Assembly: GCA_023055505.1 (NCBI GenBank)
Contig: JALIRH010000064.1
Span: 310,001 to 374,000 of the forward strand
DNA: 64,000 bases
From: Callipepla californica brunnescens
Taxonomy: Eukaryota > Chordata > Aves > Galliformes > Odontophoridae
Reading direction: 5' to 3'
Positions 35,451 to 49,284 of the stretch are shown piece by piece. The notes under the pieces were generated by a model, which was not told where the DNA came from, searched no databases, and saw only the letters and a program-made list of their open reading frames with translations. The first letter of the stretch is position 1, and every line of letters begins with the position of its first letter. The position numbers and the translations under genes are program-made.

Positions 35451-38400
35451 TTTCAACCTACCTACACATGTTGCACCTGTGAAGACGCGTTTTTTTGTTG
35501 TTAAGCAGACATGCAAGTACTTTGAGATCCTCAGATGAGAGGAACTCTAGACATAAAGCGTTATCTTCATAATGATCTTATTTTGATGTATCAAAATGTT
35601 GTTGCTGCTCTGTAACACAATAGAGCTGGAGATGACAACAAAACTCAATTGGGTGTATTAGGTGTAGTGCTTTACAAAGAGATAGTAAAAACTTGTCCAG
35701 ATATCTTATACACCTACTGTCCAAGTAGGATAAACAGACAGAGAATGGGTTAAAGGTTAGTGATACCTTAAAGTAGGAATGTAGGCCAGCAAGAAAACTG
35801 GAAACAAATTCTAGGCTTTGGAGTCCACATTAGTGGACCTCTTCAGTGGAACACAATTTCTTACGTATATGGGCTTTAAAGTTTCAAATAGATTTATTGC
35901 AATAATTTTTTTTGCAGAGAACAAAACAGACAAAATTCCTGACAGGTTCTCTTCAAAATTCTTTTCTCCCACAATTGTTACATTTTCTCCCTTCTCCACA
36001 TGTATTATTATGCTAGAAAAAAATAATTTACGAAAGAAAAATTTAGGAAATACTCTGAAATTTCACAGAAAATTTAATAATTTTTTTTTCCTCACACACG
36101 CTACACTGTAGTGACTAATTATACTAAATGTTGTTTAAAAACATATTCAAAGTGCTCAACCTTTCTCTCCTCCAGTATTATTTATGTATGATAAACATTA
36201 TGAACTTGACTAGGAGTACCTAATTCTGAACATTTTTCTCCTGCTTACTATTGGAATATTTTGCTTCAGTGCAGCTATCTGACTACCAAAATGCAGATTA
36301 AAATGAAGTGTGAAGCCTTATCACACATCATAACTTTTTCAGGTACCTTCTGGTAAACGTGAAAAAAAAGCATTCCAGCCTCTTAAGTATTTCAATCACA
36401 ATGTGCTGAACAATTTCCATCAATAGTTGTTAGTGTAATCTAAGGCAGATAGATCTAGATTTCAACTCTGTTAAAAAAAATGTTAAATATGGAAGGTACA
36501 TTTTAATATAAACATATGTTGTAATTATTAAAGAAGAATTTCCTCATTCTGTCAAACCATTTCACATGTAAAAATATGCATCTAATAAAGCATGCCCATT
36601 AGTTTATTTTCAAATGAAAGAATAGTTAAAAAAAATAGATGTTGTAAGAAAAAAAAACAGATATTCCAATATATATATATTTTTATTGGGTATTATTTGT
36701 TCTTTTGGTCGTTAAAAAAGAGTATTTGAGCACTTTAGAGAAGAATCTCTTGTATTCAAATTGCTGAGGCTCTTACATCAACTCATTCTGCAGTGTAAAT
36801 TCTGAAGATTAGTGAAAGCAACAAAAAAAATTAAGTAATTTGTGTTTTACAGGATGACATACTTCATACTTCTTCCTACCTTCATTCAGAGGTCCCTTCC
36901 AACTAAAATGGTTGGATATTCACAGATTCTGGGATGCTGTTCCCAGCATTCTCTAGATGTATTTTGATCTGAACAATCCTATACTTTTTATTTCTTCAAA
37001 AAAAGGAGTTGCATACAGAGCTCCTAATCACTAATCACTCCTAATCCTCCCAGGCAAATCATGGTAATATACCTGTTCCAATTTGTTAATTTGTTGCTAG
37101 AAAACCAAAATTAAAACCTTATACTCTGTTATTATCAGTCACGGATGGATAGAATTCCTTGCTATGTTGAAGAAGTTGCAGATTATTTCTTATATTCATT
37201 GAGAAAAAATAAAACAAAATAAATGGTGCATTTAGAATAAGAATAGGGAAGATAAATATTCTTTGTAAGAAAAGTTGAAAAAAGATCACTTGGTATTTGT
37301 GGAGAAAACTGATGCTCACACTTAGATAAAAACACAGCCTTAACACCCAAAGCTGTTCCAAAATATCAAGCACAGTACATACATATACTTGCATCAGAGC
37401 TGGGCTCCAAAGTGGCATACATTGTGCCAAGAAGAAATAAGGATTTTATGCAAGTGCTTCTTGGCACTAAACGAAATTTGCACCCTTAATTTAAGCCAGC
37501 AAAAACTCATATTAATGCACCCCACACTAATTTTATTTATAAATAAATTATTTAACACATCTGCCTTTTTAAAGAGATTCTGTGACCTCCATTTGCTCAT
37601 TTGTGGAGAGGAAAAAACATCATACTGAGATCTCAAGTGTTACAGCAATTAGTAAAATGAGAAATATGCTGTTCTAGGAGTTTCAGGGACATTGTACTTC
37701 ACAATCTTCAATTTTACAATTAAGATAACTTCAGATGTGTTTATAACCTTAAGAATGTCAACATGTTTCCATTATCTACTGTGTACATATTATTTTGAAC
37801 CTACTTCACACAGCAGAATATATTAATGTTTTTATTTAGATTCTGATAAAGTGGTCCTTCAGACATAGTTAAGGACTTAAAGCCCTCATAGAAGTCTTAT
37901 ACTGATGAGTATTTAAAAATACAGAATGAAAATCATAAAATGTTAAATAAGAAATTGCATGTATTTTCTTTGGTTCATTAGTACCTCTTGATCTGAAAAA
38001 AAATGAGAAAAGGTTAGACATGCAAGACATGGGAAGTGAACTCTAAAAACCTGATATTCTCAGACACTTAACAGTTCTGGGATTCCGTAGATTGCTTAAA
38101 AAAAATAATTAAAAATATAGTAAAAGAATAGAAGGAGACTAAAAAGCTTAAAAGAAAAAGGGAGAATGACATTTATTTTATCCTGCTTTGAACATGATGG
38201 GTAGACATGATAGATGACAGCTTTTATAAATTCACTGTTTCTATATGATAGAAGGGTCAGACTCAAAAAGTGACCTACCATGTAGGGATCTGAAAAATGA
38301 ATCTCATGGGAGACATGGCCTTTTACATTATTCTGAAAGTATCCAGCAACTAGTATCCACTCTCCCCTCAGCTTTCAGATGATTTCAAAGTTGATATGGC

Positions 38401-39983
38401 TGACCCCAGGCAGGCACTCATTAAGCCATGCTCGTAAAACTGCTTTAAGTACAAACTTCTGAAATGGACTATTATGTAAAAATTGCATCTTGCTTACTCC
38501 CCCCTTGCGTTTTGTTGTCATTGTTGTACTTAGAGCTACTACCACACACTTCTGAAACAAAATAGTTTTCTTTTGAATGGTTTTATCATTAGCACACCAA
38601 GGAAAACTATGAGGGATTATCTTGGACATTAGTAGTGGTATTACTTCACACAGTCACATGTGGACAATTAACAACATGATACAGAAATCAGATATGCTGT
38701 AGCATATGCTATGATCCTTATAATTGTTTTGGTCATATGATCTGTCTACCTACCAAATCTACAAAATTCAGATGACTGGACTCTCCTTCAGGCATCCAGC
38801 TCCCAGGACTACAAGGGACTGTAATCACAATGCTTTTCATCCCTTATTTCAAAAGTAGAGGAAGGAGATTGCTAACTCACTAGGCCAATTACTTTGCCTG
38901 TCCTAGGACAGAGGAAAGATTCCTTGTACAGTAAAATAAGAATGAACTAAACATCTCTTTATTTGCAAGCTAAAGAGACTGGATATGAGAATTAGAAAGC
39001 ATGCCACTACACAGTGTCAAGCTCTTAAGTCTTGTGTCACAATACAGCTCCCATGTAACCTATGTGTGTGAGTCTACACTCACAGAATGCTAAATATCAT
39101 CACAGACTTCAATATGAAAGTTCCACAAATGTAAAGCCAAGAGAATGAATTGCTAGGAATAGTCTATTATATATAATTTTTGTCTGTTAAAAAAAAAAAG
39201 AAATGTCTTAAGACCTTCTGTTATTTGAAATCATTTTCCAGATGTTTTTTTAAAGAATTTTGCCTTTGTCAAGAGCAAGAATTGCACATCTAGACAGAAA
39301 TGTGAGACTTCTACCATAAATAATGACACTTGTCAATATTTTCAATGCAGTAACAATGGAAAGTGAAGAGAAACACTGTGGGAAGTGAGGATGTTTGCCC
39401 AATTCTTTTGATCATGGCTTTAATTCAGTGGAACCAGCACCAGTTGTAAGCTCACATAAGGTTATTTTTGGAAAATTAAGTAATCTAGTAGATCACTAGA
39501 AAATGTCTCTTTCCAATGAATTGTGAAAGGTACCAGTGAAAACTTACAGCTTGATGCTATGTAATATTTTGAAGCTTTCTTTCGTATTAATTTGAGCAAC
39601 AACTTGTACGCTGACAGAGGTGAACTATTTGCTGAAAATATTAACTACAAAGCAGACACAAGGCTCTGAATATTTCAGAGATCTCCTTATGTAGACTGTA
39701 AACCAGGATGATTCTTAATTCATGCAAAACCTTGGGCCTGTGACTAGTTCCGTTCAGAATATGGCATTACTCATATGTACATACAAGTATCTTGACAGCT
39801 GTTTAGAATATATGGGGTCAAGAAGAGAATTAGGAACTTTTTATGTGGGCTGATCACCAACTTCCTTTGCTCCTCCTCTGCCTCCAATATTAGTCAATTT
39901 CTGAGTCACTGTAGACTCTTAGAACTTTAAACAACTCATAGGGCAAAAGAATAGTAAAAAAAATAAGGAAAGTTAGTTTAAAA
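35451..39983. other. Transposon-poor AT-rich DNA, no gene seen
   Basis: No exon or RNA gene is recognised. A short AGAGGTCCCTTCCAACTAAA with CAGATTCTGGGATGC near 36889-36935 could be the last bases of a CR1 tail, but is too short to call. An AT run lies at about 36669-36680. Confidence 0.45.
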
Positions 39984-40036
39984 CCTAAGTCTTGAAAGAG
40001 CCTAAGTCTTGAAAAAAAACAACCTAAGTCTTGAAA
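39984..40036 (+). repeat. Three spaced copies of a 14-bp motif
   Basis: CCTAAGTCTTGAAA occurs perfectly at 39984-39997, 40001-40014 and 40023-40036. The spacers differ (3 and 8 bases), the second being A-rich. It is a young local duplication with later indels in the spacers. Confidence 0.93.
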
Positions 40037-43000
40037 GATAAGGAAGTGAATGAGTTTATAAACTAACCCTTGTATGCTGATGTACTACATGGCAGAATAT
40101 GCAGAATAGAATTAAAAATAGGATAAAAAAACAGGCTGATTTACCTTTTCCTAAAAATGTATCTGATCTATTGCATCTGCATGGCCAAGTCCCTCTGGAG
40201 TTTTAAGAATGTAATGCATAACTAATTTTAAAGCCAAACAAAATTACCATGTCTTTTCTCGAATGCAATTTGGGTACATGCCTTTGTAAGTTTGGGACTG
40301 CTTATTTTTAAATGGCAAATGGAAGAATAACCCATAATGACACCAAGAAACACCCAAGAAATCCCCTGGGAAAGGCCCAACATAGGTCATTACACCCACT
40401 GTCCCTCCATCTGGCTAAACAGAAGCAAGGAAGTTTTCTAGTCTGCCACCTAATTAATAAGAGCACAATTCCAGAATTCATTTGCAGCTCAGTACTAATG
40501 AGTATATATTGACAGCAAGAGTTTCTATTTTAGACATATTAGTGAATATAATTGTATTTCATTCTCAGTGATTGGCATTTTGGATCACACATCACAAAAG
40601 AGGGTGGAGATAAAGTTTTCCTTTCTGAAGAAATTCAGTGTTGGATACCAGGGTTCCACAATAACAGCCAAATCAAATTGTTGGAACTTAACACTATGAA
40701 GCACTTTTCTCTGAAATCACTTGATGATTTTGAAAACCTGAATCTATCTCTTACTATCTGTTTTTCAATCCATATGGAGCATCAGCCCAAACTAAGATCT
40801 AGAATTAAAAATGCTAATGCACATTGGAAGGTCTTTGTACAAAAAGGATGGACAAGAATGAAGTTAATAAAAAAAAATAATTTATTTTTCCTGTCTGCAT
40901 TTACATAAAGCTGGACGTATGAGCTCTATTTTTATATAAATCTTTAACTTTTTCATATTTTATTAATCTGGGATGAACATGGATCGTGCTATTTTTTCTG
41001 AATTTGCTTCGAAGTATAATGTAATAAATAGAATGAATGACAGTAATTATATGCAATTCATATGGAAAAAGAAAAAAATGCATGCATCTAATTCTTGTCC
41101 TTCACTATTTCTGTATGTTGTCATCAGATGTATTAACACTGATGGACAGGGAAACAGCACTGCATCTTGCTTAATACTCATCAATAAGAATTTATATCCC
41201 TCAGTGTGGCATCACAAAGCAAGTATCAGTCTAATATCCAGAAGCCCATATAAACATTACTGAAGGCAACATCAGATATTTTGAAGACACTGACTCCTTT
41301 AATACCAATTTTCAGACTACCTTAAAATCCTGAGCCATCTGATATGATGGAGCTATTATCTATGATGAAGCATATGTGTGTATCACTTCACAAGTGGCAA
41401 AGTTGGACAAAATGACATACAAGACAGCTGAATATTTTAAAGCATATTCATGAAGGAAGATTAGTTAAGAAAACAGAATATATAAGAATTATCAGTAATA
41501 ACATCCTTCCCCCTGACAATTTACAAATTTACGTGTTAGTATACAGTGCTGGTCATTAAAGTCATTAAAATTGCCACTTGCAAGTACTGTAATTAAGTAT
41601 CAAAATATTACCACAGTATTCTCCCTACTTTGTTAAGGTTAATTACATGTAAATGGCAAAAGTGAAGTTGTACAGAGGTGATCACTGTAATTAAAGATAT
41701 ATAACACATTTCACAGAAATGTACTTTCACCAGTAAAGTGTATGTTATTTAGAATAACTTATTCTTAAAGAGCATCCAGTGTCTGTGACTGAGATCTGCG
41801 AGCATGATCTTTGACTATACGTGGTGATTCGTGACACGTGATTCATAAGAAAGTTACCAACAAATTTTGAATTCAAAGAAAAAGAAAAATCTACAGATTA
41901 CTTTTTATAGTGGCTATGCATTGGCAGATGGAAGAGTTGTTTAGAACAATAGACTTCCATAGGACATCTCAGCAAACATAATGCCAGAACCACCACTGAT
42001 CATAACAGAGCCTGACTCCAGAATCAGTCTGCAGCTGATGATAAGGGGCTTGATATGCTTAGGGCAGGGTCTGAATTTTACTTTTAGTTACTGAATCAAT
42101 AGGGATATGGTCCTTCATAGCATGTCAGATTAGCTCAGTTTGCTCTCTCGAAGCTGGGATTTCCTGAAGCCAATTCTAGAGCTATACAGTATGTTACAAC
42201 ATGGGAAATCATAAGCAGAGTCACAAATGGTTTTGCATGAAGTTTAGGTCTTCATTTTTCCTTCCTGCTTATCTTTATCTATACCTCCCTGGATCTCTAT
42301 TCAGCACTCGGATATCCAGAGTCCCAAGAAAAATGTTAAAATCAAACATATCATATCCTCAAAGCTAATTTTTTCATAATCCACTATGTCAAAACACCAA
42401 TACTCTCACATAAGCATATTGTGGTATTTGATGATTTCATGGCAGTTGTGCCAGCATGAAAATACACTAATCTACATGCTAGAAGACATCACGGTAAGGA
42501 TTACCAAGGATATAACATATGGATTCAACAGGCAAACTCCTTTCAATGCAGGAATTCTTAATATGAAGGCACAGTATTGGGATAGAACTGATGTTCCCTG
42601 TACCAGAGATAAACAGTGAATTTCAATCCACAGAAATACATAAAAAAACTAATTGTGGTTATCTAGGTTGAGGTTTTCTACTAAAGGAAAAATAAAACAA
42701 CAAATATGTCTCTTCTACCTTTAAATACTGAATTTTGCCCCTAAATTTTTTTTTTTTGTAATTTATATAATAGCTGCACATATACATTGATACGAAATAT
42801 TTTAAATAAAATATTCCAATTCTATTTCTGTAGGAAAAGTGAATATCTATTAACTCAGCATTTTTAAAAACTATTTTATCTCACTGTAAAAACAGTGGAA
42901 CATTTAGAAGAGAATACTGAAAGAAACAGCATTGGTGAAAGCTGCGGTTTGTAATTGCAAAGTTAATTATCTTTCCTAAACCATCAGTTGTCACTTAGAT

Positions 43001-46000
43001 AGACCAGATTCTAGCAGGCTCTCAGGGGACTGACTTTATTTCATTCCTAATGGCTTGGGACCCACCATTTTGCTGTCTCTGAACATTTGGTCACTGAATG
43101 CACCATTTATGGAGTATTGTTTAATTAAGGACAAATTAAGAGAACTGTGCACAGAATTTAATTTCATATCCTGTGTAAATTCTTTTAAAGAGGGTACTAA
43201 CTATAGGCATTATAACTTTTCATTATCCGCTGCTTCTACAAGGTATTGACAATTTATTGTTTGCAACAGTTACGAGTTTTGTTTACCCTTTGGGGAATTC
43301 TGCTGGCACCACAGTTTTTTGTCTCATCATTCCCTTAATCCCCTATATGCCACTTTCACTATTTTGTGATGTACCATATATTTGAAAATGCACTTTTTTT
43401 TTCACATATGTTCAAATATCAACCACAACAAAACAAGCAAGGCTGGAAGATAAGATGTATTGTACACATGTGTGATCCACAGGAATTCCTATGGGACTAT
43501 TGTAGACTGCATTATAAGCAGCCAAAATTTAGTGAAATGCTTTATGCCAATGGCTCTGAACAGAAAACGAGAATACACATAAAAGTGTGAGTATTCATTA
43601 CTGTGTGGAACCTCCCAGGCTCTTCTTGTCAGATACATTTGCACAGTTTGGATGTAGTTTCCATGAACTGGTTCTCCAGATACTGCATAAGGTTTAAGAA
43701 AGATTGCCTTTCCTTCTCTGATTAGTCCTTCTGCTTGAGGTTCTTAATCAATTTGGATATCAGTGCAGCACAATGGTAAAAATCACATCAGCATAAAGAA
43801 ATTCATATGTGTTTAAATCAGCTATGTGTTTCATACCTCTATTCATACTTTCCACCTATGAAATGGTTGTATCTAGAGTGAAGAACCAATATGTTACAAT
43901 TGTAAAAGAACGCAGCTGGAAAGCAGCTATTGATAGTCTTTGCAGGCAACAGTCTGTCTCCAAAAATCAAAAGCATGTTTCTAGAATATTTTAAAAATCC
44001 CAGATTCACAGCCTTTAAAAAATTATTCTGAGTCATACAAGACATAGATTATACCCTGCAAAGCCAGTTCTAACCTATAACTTGAACACAAGCCTCTAAC
44101 ACGCTACTGTAAAACACTCTTGATGAACTTGTAGAAACAAACAAATGAAGGATTCTATCAGTCTAGGACTCTTATATGTGAGATAGAAACAATTATTAAA
44201 GCTTTTCTTAAATTAAATCAGTGACGATACCAGATTTGATCAAGAAGATTGTGTAAATATAACTAGAGAGTAAGCACAAATGTATATACAAGTATGCAGA
44301 AAGCACAGCAAGTTATCTTTGCTTCAGGTTACCTGTTCTCAGTTCAGGCTGTGATTGCTTTAGTTGAAGAACTTGGATCTTCAACCTTTGACATCTATTG
44401 TAAACTGTGATCAGTCCACAGGATAGGCAACAGCTCACTGTCTCCTTTTAGACACTATTAACATCTTAAGTAACAAAACTTTAAAATGTACCTCATTTTT
44501 ACTGAAACTCTTCAGAAATATATACTGTTTAAATGAAGCCCTACTTAAAACTCATTCAATCTGAGCAGATTTCTGTATGATATTTACAACTGCAAGTACC
44601 TATACCTACCTACTCTGTGAACTCAATGGCCACTTAACAATGTGGCAAAAAATTTAGGAGAAAAAGAATTTATACAAAAATTTTCTAAAAAAATCAAATA
44701 ATATGCAAAATATTTTTTGTTCTTCTTACGAAGCAAAGAATATCACTTTGATTTTATTTTACAAGTAATATCAAATTCAACCTGAAAAGCAGCATCTCTT
44801 TCCTGGTAGTTCTGGTACTTTTAAGAGGAAGACAATAAACTGCAGACTCCAAAGTGGCAACAGCTGCAGAAAATACCACTCAGGCTCACCAATAGCCAAG
44901 TTTTCCAGGTTAAATTGCTGTCATATCTGTATCTCAGAAAAAATGCCCTAACTACTACTCCAGGATTTGGATGTTGCATAGAACAGCAGAGAATTCTACT
45001 CTCAGTCTCCTGTAGTTTAGTCTGTCATAATCTGTCATTCATTCCCTTAAACATACAGGTTTCTTGATGAATACCTACACTGTAAATAAATTAATATAGA
45101 ATTCTTGCAAAATTGTTGCTGTTTACTTCCTGAATTATTTTTGGTAACAATGCCAGTGCTGACACTGTAAATCACTAGCAAATATTTTAAATCTCAGGAC
45201 GTAAAGTATTGGGATTTTCTGTTTGTTTGGATGGTTGATTTGGTTGGTTGTTGTTGTTTTTTTTTTCAACAGATGTAGCTGCCTATTTCTGAGGAAGGTG
45301 GATCTTCAATATGTGTCTTGGAGGAGAATGAAGTATTTAATTTTTTTTTTACGAAAACTCATTTGTCTACTCAGGAAAAGCATATGAAATTTCACTACAA
45401 AAGCAATTATAAGACAAAATTAGCACTAAGAATGGAAGGACTATCTTAATGATGACTGCAGTACCACTGACATGACTTTATAATACTGCAAGAATCATAC
45501 AGCATCCAAAACCTGTCAAATGAGATTTAGGAATATAGTTCAGAAGTTATCCCCCATTGAGTTACTGTCCATAATCCTGATACAAATCCTGTAAAGTGTT
45601 CATATGAGATAGTCCATATGCTAAGGGTAGCATATCATTTCAAAGCTGTCAGTTTTAATTTCTTTTTTATTAGTTTTCCCATAAGTCTAGAGACATACAT
45701 TTCAGAGGTTGTATATCAAGTAGATTGTATCCACACAAAGAAGCAATACTGCTAAGGTTTATTCTTACATGCTTCACACACTGGAGTCAATAAGGGTAAA
45801 AGTTTTGAGCACCTGGGGGAAGGATTTTGAACACCTGGATTTCCAGTGATGAAGGACAATGGCGTGAAACATGGATCCAAGAGAAAAACATGTTTCATGG
45901 GTTGGTTTCATTTTTGGTTGTTTGTTGGTTTGTTTTTTGTGAGCATGAAGAAGGAGAACAGAGGGCAATGTATTTGAATAACAGGTCTGCCCTTGCTCCA

Positions 46001-47759
46001 CTTTTTCACTCCTATCATTGCATTCTTTTCCCTAAAAAACAAAATGCCAGGAGCGATAGGTTAGCTGTTTGGATGAAGTGACTTTGACCATAACATGTAA
46101 AAAGAGAATCTATATTGTTGTAAAAACCTGATTTTCTGCAATTAGTTGAAATGAATTCCCAAAATTTGACTCAAAACAATTCAGTAAACATAAAAGAAAA
46201 AAGGGAATTCCAAAAGTTTTTCATTGTCAGTCATATTATTTTCCAGTATAATGGTTTGCTCAAAATTTGTCATCTGCTGCTGTGAGGCTGAATACCTAAG
46301 CCAAACCGCATAACTAAACATCAGTTGTCTTTCTGCAATTTACACTGTAAACATATCCCTAAACCTTGCATCTAAGATGTGCAATTATACAGACCCTCTG
46401 AATCCTGAATTTCCATATGTCCTCACAGAAATAGCATGACAGGAAAGCTGCTTTCATAGCTGATTTCTTATAGGCATTGAACCATATCACACTCTTCCCA
46501 AAATAAGGGAACTCAGAGATAGGCTCACTAGGTACATTTACAGTCAATTAAAATAGGACTACAGACAGAAAATTGGAGTCTTGATTGTTCATGCTGCTTA
46601 AAAATACTCTCTCAACATTGGCTCTGATTGAATTTAAATATATATTTATATTTAGGTTAATAAAGTATGAATGGTACAGTATTTATAATACCGCTGTGAA
46701 ATAATATTGAAGATAATTATGTTACAGTGAAAATGGGTATTGATAAATTACTAAAAATGACTGAAATTATATTTGTTTTCTTCAAGAGCAATTCATATTC
46801 TACAGTGGTTCTCCTCTAGATCTCTAAGAATACTAAGAACATGCTCAAGATCAAAGCACTGGCTCTCCATAAGATGTCATCTAGACTCTGTAGCTGAGAT
46901 TCAAACATTGGACATGCCATGATCACTTGAAAGTAAATTACATAAATAACTCCTGTCCTTTGCTTTATCCCTAGTATTAACAAAATTTCCTTTCAAGAAA
47001 ACAAACATCTGTAATCATCTTGTCAAGAAAGCATGTCATCAATTTACTGCAAGCTTAGAGAAGTAGATTCTTAACATTAGAATCATCTCCTGCAAAAATT
47101 GAAATGCTTGATCCTACAGTTCTGGCTCAGTTAAAGGCATATCTACATAGACAGTCATGATGAACAAGAGCATATTTACAAATATATTGGCACATCACAA
47201 GCAAGATGGAGATCTTTTTCCTGAATTCTAAAATATATCTTGTCAGTAGTATAGGTTAGAACGGCAAACTTTGGAAATGAATAAAAGGGCTGCTTTCTCA
47301 TTACCTGCAGGAAAAAAAATGATTATTTTCAGTCTACGCTTAAGGTTTGGAAATGGAGAATTCTAAGTAAGAGACTGCATTTCTTCTCTGCAACAAATAT
47401 TAGGTCTTGAAATTTAATACCTTTAGTAATAATTGGTTACAAACTGAACAGGTTCTTCATTTAACACAAATCCTTCTACAGATACCTCTGTAGCTCCCAG
47501 TACTTTCCTTTTATGGAGGAACTTACAGATAGAATCCAGGTGGAAAGGCATACAAAAATTAGCCACAATGAAGAAGAACACTCTGAGGCTGAAATCTTTC
47601 AATGGTATCTTATCCTGAAACTTGTTAATGCAAACAAACAAATAAAATAGACTAATTTTTAATGTGATTTTTATAATGGTAGTGTCTCTTTTACTACAAA
47701 AAGGTAGTTATAGTACAACATTCTTTTAAGTGAGTGGAGGTATGGGGTTTTTTTTCATC
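40037..47759. other. Transposon-poor AT-rich DNA, no gene seen
   Basis: No recognisable transposon, exon or RNA gene. The 118-codon frame at 40552-40908 (plus strand) shows no motif or family resemblance and is probably chance. T-rich simple stretches occur at about 45220-45266 and 45900-45936. An E-box CACGTG sits at 41835-41840. Confidence 0.45.
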
Positions 47760-48200
47760 CAACTAAAACAACAGTTTACCTGATTGTGTTCTCAGCCACA
47801 AACCATGGGAATGCTTCCCTACAGCTTGGCAGGTGTGATTTAGAGATAATTGCTGCAAAGGGAGGGGGCCATCACAGGCTTGTAATTCTCCTAGAGAGAC
47901 CACAGGTCTTTTTTTCTTCTGTGTAATCCTGTATGATAATTAGCCCAATTCCACCTGTCTGCTAAAGTAGCTCTTACAGTTGAATGTCTGTGGTTAATTG
48001 ATACTGTTCTGGATTAGTGCAGGTTCTGTATTAGTTACCCAGAACAGGCTGAAACAAGTTTTGATGTTGAAAATTAAATCTGGATTGACTACAATATCAG
48101 CATTTTGCTTCAAATATTTGTGAAATGGCAAATCTGGTTATTATTGTTTTCAAAGATTTCAGGTGTATTGGAAGCTTAATACTGAACCTCTTACAAAGAA
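47760..48200. promoter_or_regulatory. Candidate conserved regulatory block (enhancer-like)
   Basis: A repeat-free stretch with closely packed developmental transcription-factor-like sites. There is a T-box half-site AGGTGTGA (47831-47838), with TAATTG (47847-47852), TAATTA (47937-47942), E-box CACCTG (47952-47957) and another TAATTG (47995-48000). It is somewhat less AT-rich than its surroundings. No gene is near enough to assign a target. The motifs are seen directly, but function and conservation are inference, since such short sites also occur by chance. Confidence 0.25.
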
Positions 48201-48254
48201 AAAAAACCACATTTTTCATACTGCAAAATTGGAGGTGGAACAGAAAAGTGAAGT

Positions 48255-49215
48255 GAATTGGTGCTCCTCAGGAATCCATCTTGGGTCCCATATTCTTTAT
48301 TATCTTTATCAAAAATATAGATGATGGGATTGAGTGTATACACAGCAAGTTTGCTAATTGGGTGGTGCATCTGATATGGAAGAAGGAAGAAATGTCATCC
48401 ATCGGGACCCAGAGAGACTTGAAAAGTGGGTTCACTTGAACCTAATGAGGTTCAAGAAGGGGTTGCACTTGGGTTGGAACAATGTCATATATATGCACAG
48501 GCTGGGAGAAGATGTCACTGATAGCAGCCCTGCTGAATTCTTAGAGGTTCTGGTAGAATGAAAACTTAACATGAGCAAGAAGCACACACCTGCAGCCTGG
48601 AAGATCAACAGTATCCCAGGCTGCATCAATAGAGGGGTGGCCACCAGCTCAAGGGAGGGGACAGTTCCTCTCTGCTTTGCCCTTGTGAGGCCCCATCTGA
48701 AGTAATGTGTCCAAGTCTGGGGCCTGCAGCTCAAGAGATGTGGAGCAGGTCATGAGGATGGCCACAAATAGCATCATAGGGCTGGAGCACCTTTCCTACA
48801 ATGACAGGCTGTGGGAGCTGGGCTTGTTCAGCCTGGAGAAGAGAAGGTTCTGAGGGGGTCTAATTGCAGCCTTCCAATACTCAAAGAGAGACTATAAGCA
48901 GGGGGGAAAACAACTTTTCACAGGAGATGATTGTGACAGGGCAGGGAAGAATGGTTTTAAACTAAAAGTGGGGTGATTCTGATTAGATGTGAGGAGAAAA
49001 CTCTTCACTGAGAGGGTAGTGAGGTATTGGAACAGATTGCCTGGAAAACTTGTGGGTGTCCCATTCCTGGAGGTGTTCAAGGCCAGGTTGGATGGGGTCC
49101 TGGGCAACCTGATCCAGTGCCTGATCTAGTGGTTGGCAAACCTGCCCACAGCAGCAGTTTGGAACCAGATAATTTTTTGAGGTCCTTTACAACCCAAACT
49201 ATTTGACATACTTCC
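48255..49215 (+). mobile_element. Long CR1 LINE copy with 3' end
   Basis: Nearly 1 kb. It shows GGTGCTCCTCAGGAATCCAT, CTTTATTATCTTTATC with AATATAGATGATGGGATTGA, the ORF2-end segment ATATGCACAGGCTGGGAGAA, GGCTGCATCAATAGAGGGGT, GGCCACCAGCTCAAGGGAGG, CCCTTGTGAGGCCCCATCTG, GGGCTTGTTCAGCCTGGAGA, AAGGCCAGGTTGGATGGGGT, CTGGGCAACCTGATCCAG and GTGGTTGGCAAACCTGCC. The 8-bp tail is worn. It belongs to the same 3' UTR group as 12300 and 15430. No intact reading frame. Confidence 0.93.
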
Positions 49216-49237
49216 TGATTCTGACATACTAGTTACT

Positions 49238-49284
49238 AATATATTTATTTTTTCCAGTAGAAATATATTTATTTTTTCCAGTAG
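49238..49284 (+). repeat. Perfect 24-bp-period tandem duplication
   Basis: A 23-base segment starting AATATATTTATTTTTTCC and ending AGTAG occurs at 49238-49260 and again, identical, at 49262-49284. It sits just beyond the CR1 3' end. The perfect identity points to a recent slippage duplication. Confidence 0.95.

Noticed and set aside
36889..36935. CR1 tail-like fragment
   Set aside because: Only one short block resembles the CR1 3' end. It is too short to separate from chance.
40552..40908. 118-codon plus-strand frame
   Set aside because: Hydrophilic but without any recognisable motif or splice context. Chance is the simplest explanation.
41819..41850. E-box and repeated GTGATTC motif
   Set aside because: A single CACGTG and two short repeats are expected by chance at this scale, and nothing nearby supports a promoter.
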